From: Candidatus Sifarchaeum subterraneum
GTDB taxonomy: Archaea; Asgardarchaeota; Sifarchaeia; Sifarchaeales; Sifarchaeaceae
Reading direction: 5' to 3'
NCBI GenBank assembly: GCA_016292335.1
Contig: JAECRX010000072.1
Span: 1 to 6,693, forward strand
DNA length: 6,693 nt
Part shown: piece by piece, positions 5,873 to 6,693 of the stretch
Layout of the letters: each line of letters starts with the position of its first letter
How positions within the stretch are numbered: the stretch's first letter is position 1
The notes under the pieces: model-generated
The model's input: only the letters and a program-made list of their open reading frames with translations
The model's database searches: none
Told to the model about the DNA's origin: nothing
Program-made: the position numbers and the translations under genes

Positions 5873-6454
5873 ATGTATGAACCTAATTTCATTGTTAAAC
5901 CAATTAACCCATTTATTCAAAACAGGATCTTTAGTAATCTTAAAACTATAATTGCAGAATCAAATAACGGTAAAAAAGATATACTCTACCATTTTGAAAA
6001 AATGCTTTCACGAGAAAATTTCCGTTTTTCAAGCGATAAGTATGGTATGGATTTTATTGCTGTTCACACAAATCCAATAAGTCATGATAGAATCAATTGT
6101 GAACTTATTGTCGGAATTGTAAGTGACGAAGATGAAAAATTAGTCGATGAAACCATTATTAGAAAAATACAAGATTCCATTGAAGATTTTTCATGTGACA
6201 GAACAGACGACTGTGATAATTGTCTTAAAGTATGTTTAAGATCCAAATATTGTGTTAGAATTATTGCAACAAAAACGCTTCTTTCGAGGAATGCCTACAA
6301 ATTATTAAAGGAACTCCCCTACAAGGGAGGAGTTCATGTTATCACTTCAGCTACATTAAATAGATGTTTGATTTGTGGTAAAATTATTGCTCCCGAGTGG
6401 GAATTCTGCTTTGATTGTTTCTCTAAAAGAGCGAAAATTTCACAATTTGTCTGA
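5873..6454 (+). CDS. Uncharacterised Cys-rich protein with C-terminal zinc ribbon
   Basis: I do not recognise this 193-residue protein. Residues 1-105 have no motif I can name and look like a mixed alpha/beta domain, including NCELIVGIVSDEDEKLVDET. A cysteine cluster follows, C108-x5-C114-x2-C117-x3-C121-x5-C127, which could bind an Fe-S cluster or zinc. The C-terminus has a clean treble-clef or ribbon-like knuckle pair, C165-x2-C168-G-x9-C179-x2-C182. No signal peptide or membrane segment is seen. The start is fixed by an in-frame TGA at 5864-5866 just before ATG 5873; GTGAT at 5863-5867, complementary to the 16S 3' end, may act as a Shine-Dalgarno. It lies 23 bases after radA with no T run between, so co-transcription is likely, and a hairpin-T7 follows. 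A nucleic-acid or repair-related role is suggested only by context and the zinc ribbon. Confidence 0.85.
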   Translation: MYEPNFIVKPINPFIQNRIFSNLKTIIAESNNGKKDILYHFEKMLSRENFRFSSDKYGMDFIAVHTNPISHDRINCELIVGIVSDEDEKLVDETIIRKIQDSIEDFSCDRTDDCDNCLKVCLRSKYCVRIIATKTLLSRNAYKLLKELPYKGGVHVITSATLNRCLICGKIIAPEWEFCFDCFSKRAKISQFV

Positions 6455-6487
6455 GAGTAGAGATTTCTCTCATTTAGTGCTTTTTTT
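6452..6487 (+). terminator. Hairpin plus T7 terminator after the radA operon
   Basis: TGAGAG (6452-6457) pairs with CTCTCA (6467-6472) around a 9-base loop, and a T7 run lies at 6481-6487. The stem includes the stop codon of the Cys-rich gene. The T run alone could suffice for an archaeal polymerase. Confidence 0.5.
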
Positions 6488-6580
6488 CGATTATTGCTAT
6501 TGAAAATCAGAAGTATATCTGACGTCTATTACGGTGAAGTGAGCAAGAAAGCTCTAATTCTTTAGAATAGAGATGAATTG

Positions 6581-6619
6581 CGTATATATCAAAAACCTTA
6601 TATAAGGAATCCGTATATA
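6581..6619. promoter_or_regulatory. Promoter-like TATA cluster with 12-bp palindrome
   Basis: The octamer CGTATATA occurs at 6581-6588 and again at 6612-6619, 31 bp apart, which is close to three helical turns. Between them lies the perfect palindrome CCTTATATAAGG (6596-6607). The stretch precedes the partial gene at 6658 and could combine a TATA box with a dimeric regulator site; the function is inferred. Confidence 0.4.
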
Positions 6620-6657
6620 ACATTAATAATATTTTTCGAAATTATAAAGTGTTAAGG

Positions 6658-6693
6658 ATGGAAATCAAAAACAAACCAAAAAAATACAAGAAA
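6658..6693 (+). CDS. Start of a lysine-rich protein (cut by right edge)
   Basis: ATG at 6658 opens twelve codons to the window end, MEIKNKPKKYKK. A short AAGG lies directly against the ATG and is too close to be a good Shine-Dalgarno. TATA-like sequence at 6625-6634 would fit a leaderless start and that at 6613-6620 a short leader. The product cannot be identified from so few residues, and a chance ATG remains possible. Confidence 0.4.
   Translation, partial: MEIKNKPKKYKK

Noticed and set aside
6552..6572. An imperfect hairpin (CTCT/AGAG and ATTC/GAAT arms) after the radA operon
   Set aside because: Short stems with a bulge, no T run and no adjacent gene end make it indistinguishable from chance.

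Overview
The window looks archaeal, AT-rich, and most like a methanogen- or Bathyarchaeia-type lineage. The evidence is a RadA-family recombinase with an N-terminal helix-hairpin-helix domain, HdrB/HdrC heterodisulfide reductase subunits, TATA-type promoters placed where leaderless transcripts would start, and oligo-T terminators. The lineage is an inference from gene content and cannot be fixed from this sequence alone.

Left part (1-2045): a heterodisulfide reductase locus. A divergent gene cut by the left edge starts at 106 on the minus strand and reads as the beginning of an HdrC-type iron-sulfur protein. A roughly 500-base gap follows, and it is not empty: bases 361-537 translate, with one TGA, into a 58-codon relic of an HdrB C-terminus that aligns without gaps to the end of the intact HdrB in this same window. 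After it come intact hdrC (606-1154) and hdrB (1155-2045), abutting stop to start. Together they would carry two cubane [4Fe-4S] clusters and two CCG-type clusters. No hdrA is present in the window.

Middle part (2115-4491): two GT-B glycosyltransferases of the GT4 type, convergent and overlapping by 8 bp. Each has its likely oligo-T terminator inside the other's coding end. The second resembles ALG2-type mannosyltransferases. They probably act on surface polysaccharide or N-glycan precursors. The leader of the second gene holds a very stable C6-GAAA-G6 hairpin.

Right part (4492-6693): a 395-base divergent intergenic region, then radA (4887-5849), which starts at TTG and is probably leaderless. 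A 193-residue unrecognised Cys-rich protein follows 23 bases later and is probably in the same operon. It ends in a hairpin plus T7 terminator. An AT-rich promoter-like stretch with a perfect 12-bp palindrome leads to the first 12 codons of a lysine-rich gene cut by the right edge.

I see no CRISPR array, tRNA, rRNA, insertion sequence or attachment site. The most unusual items are the hdrB relic, the radA start arrangement, the eukaryote-like RadA Walker A segment, the GNRA hairpin and the Cys-rich protein beside radA.
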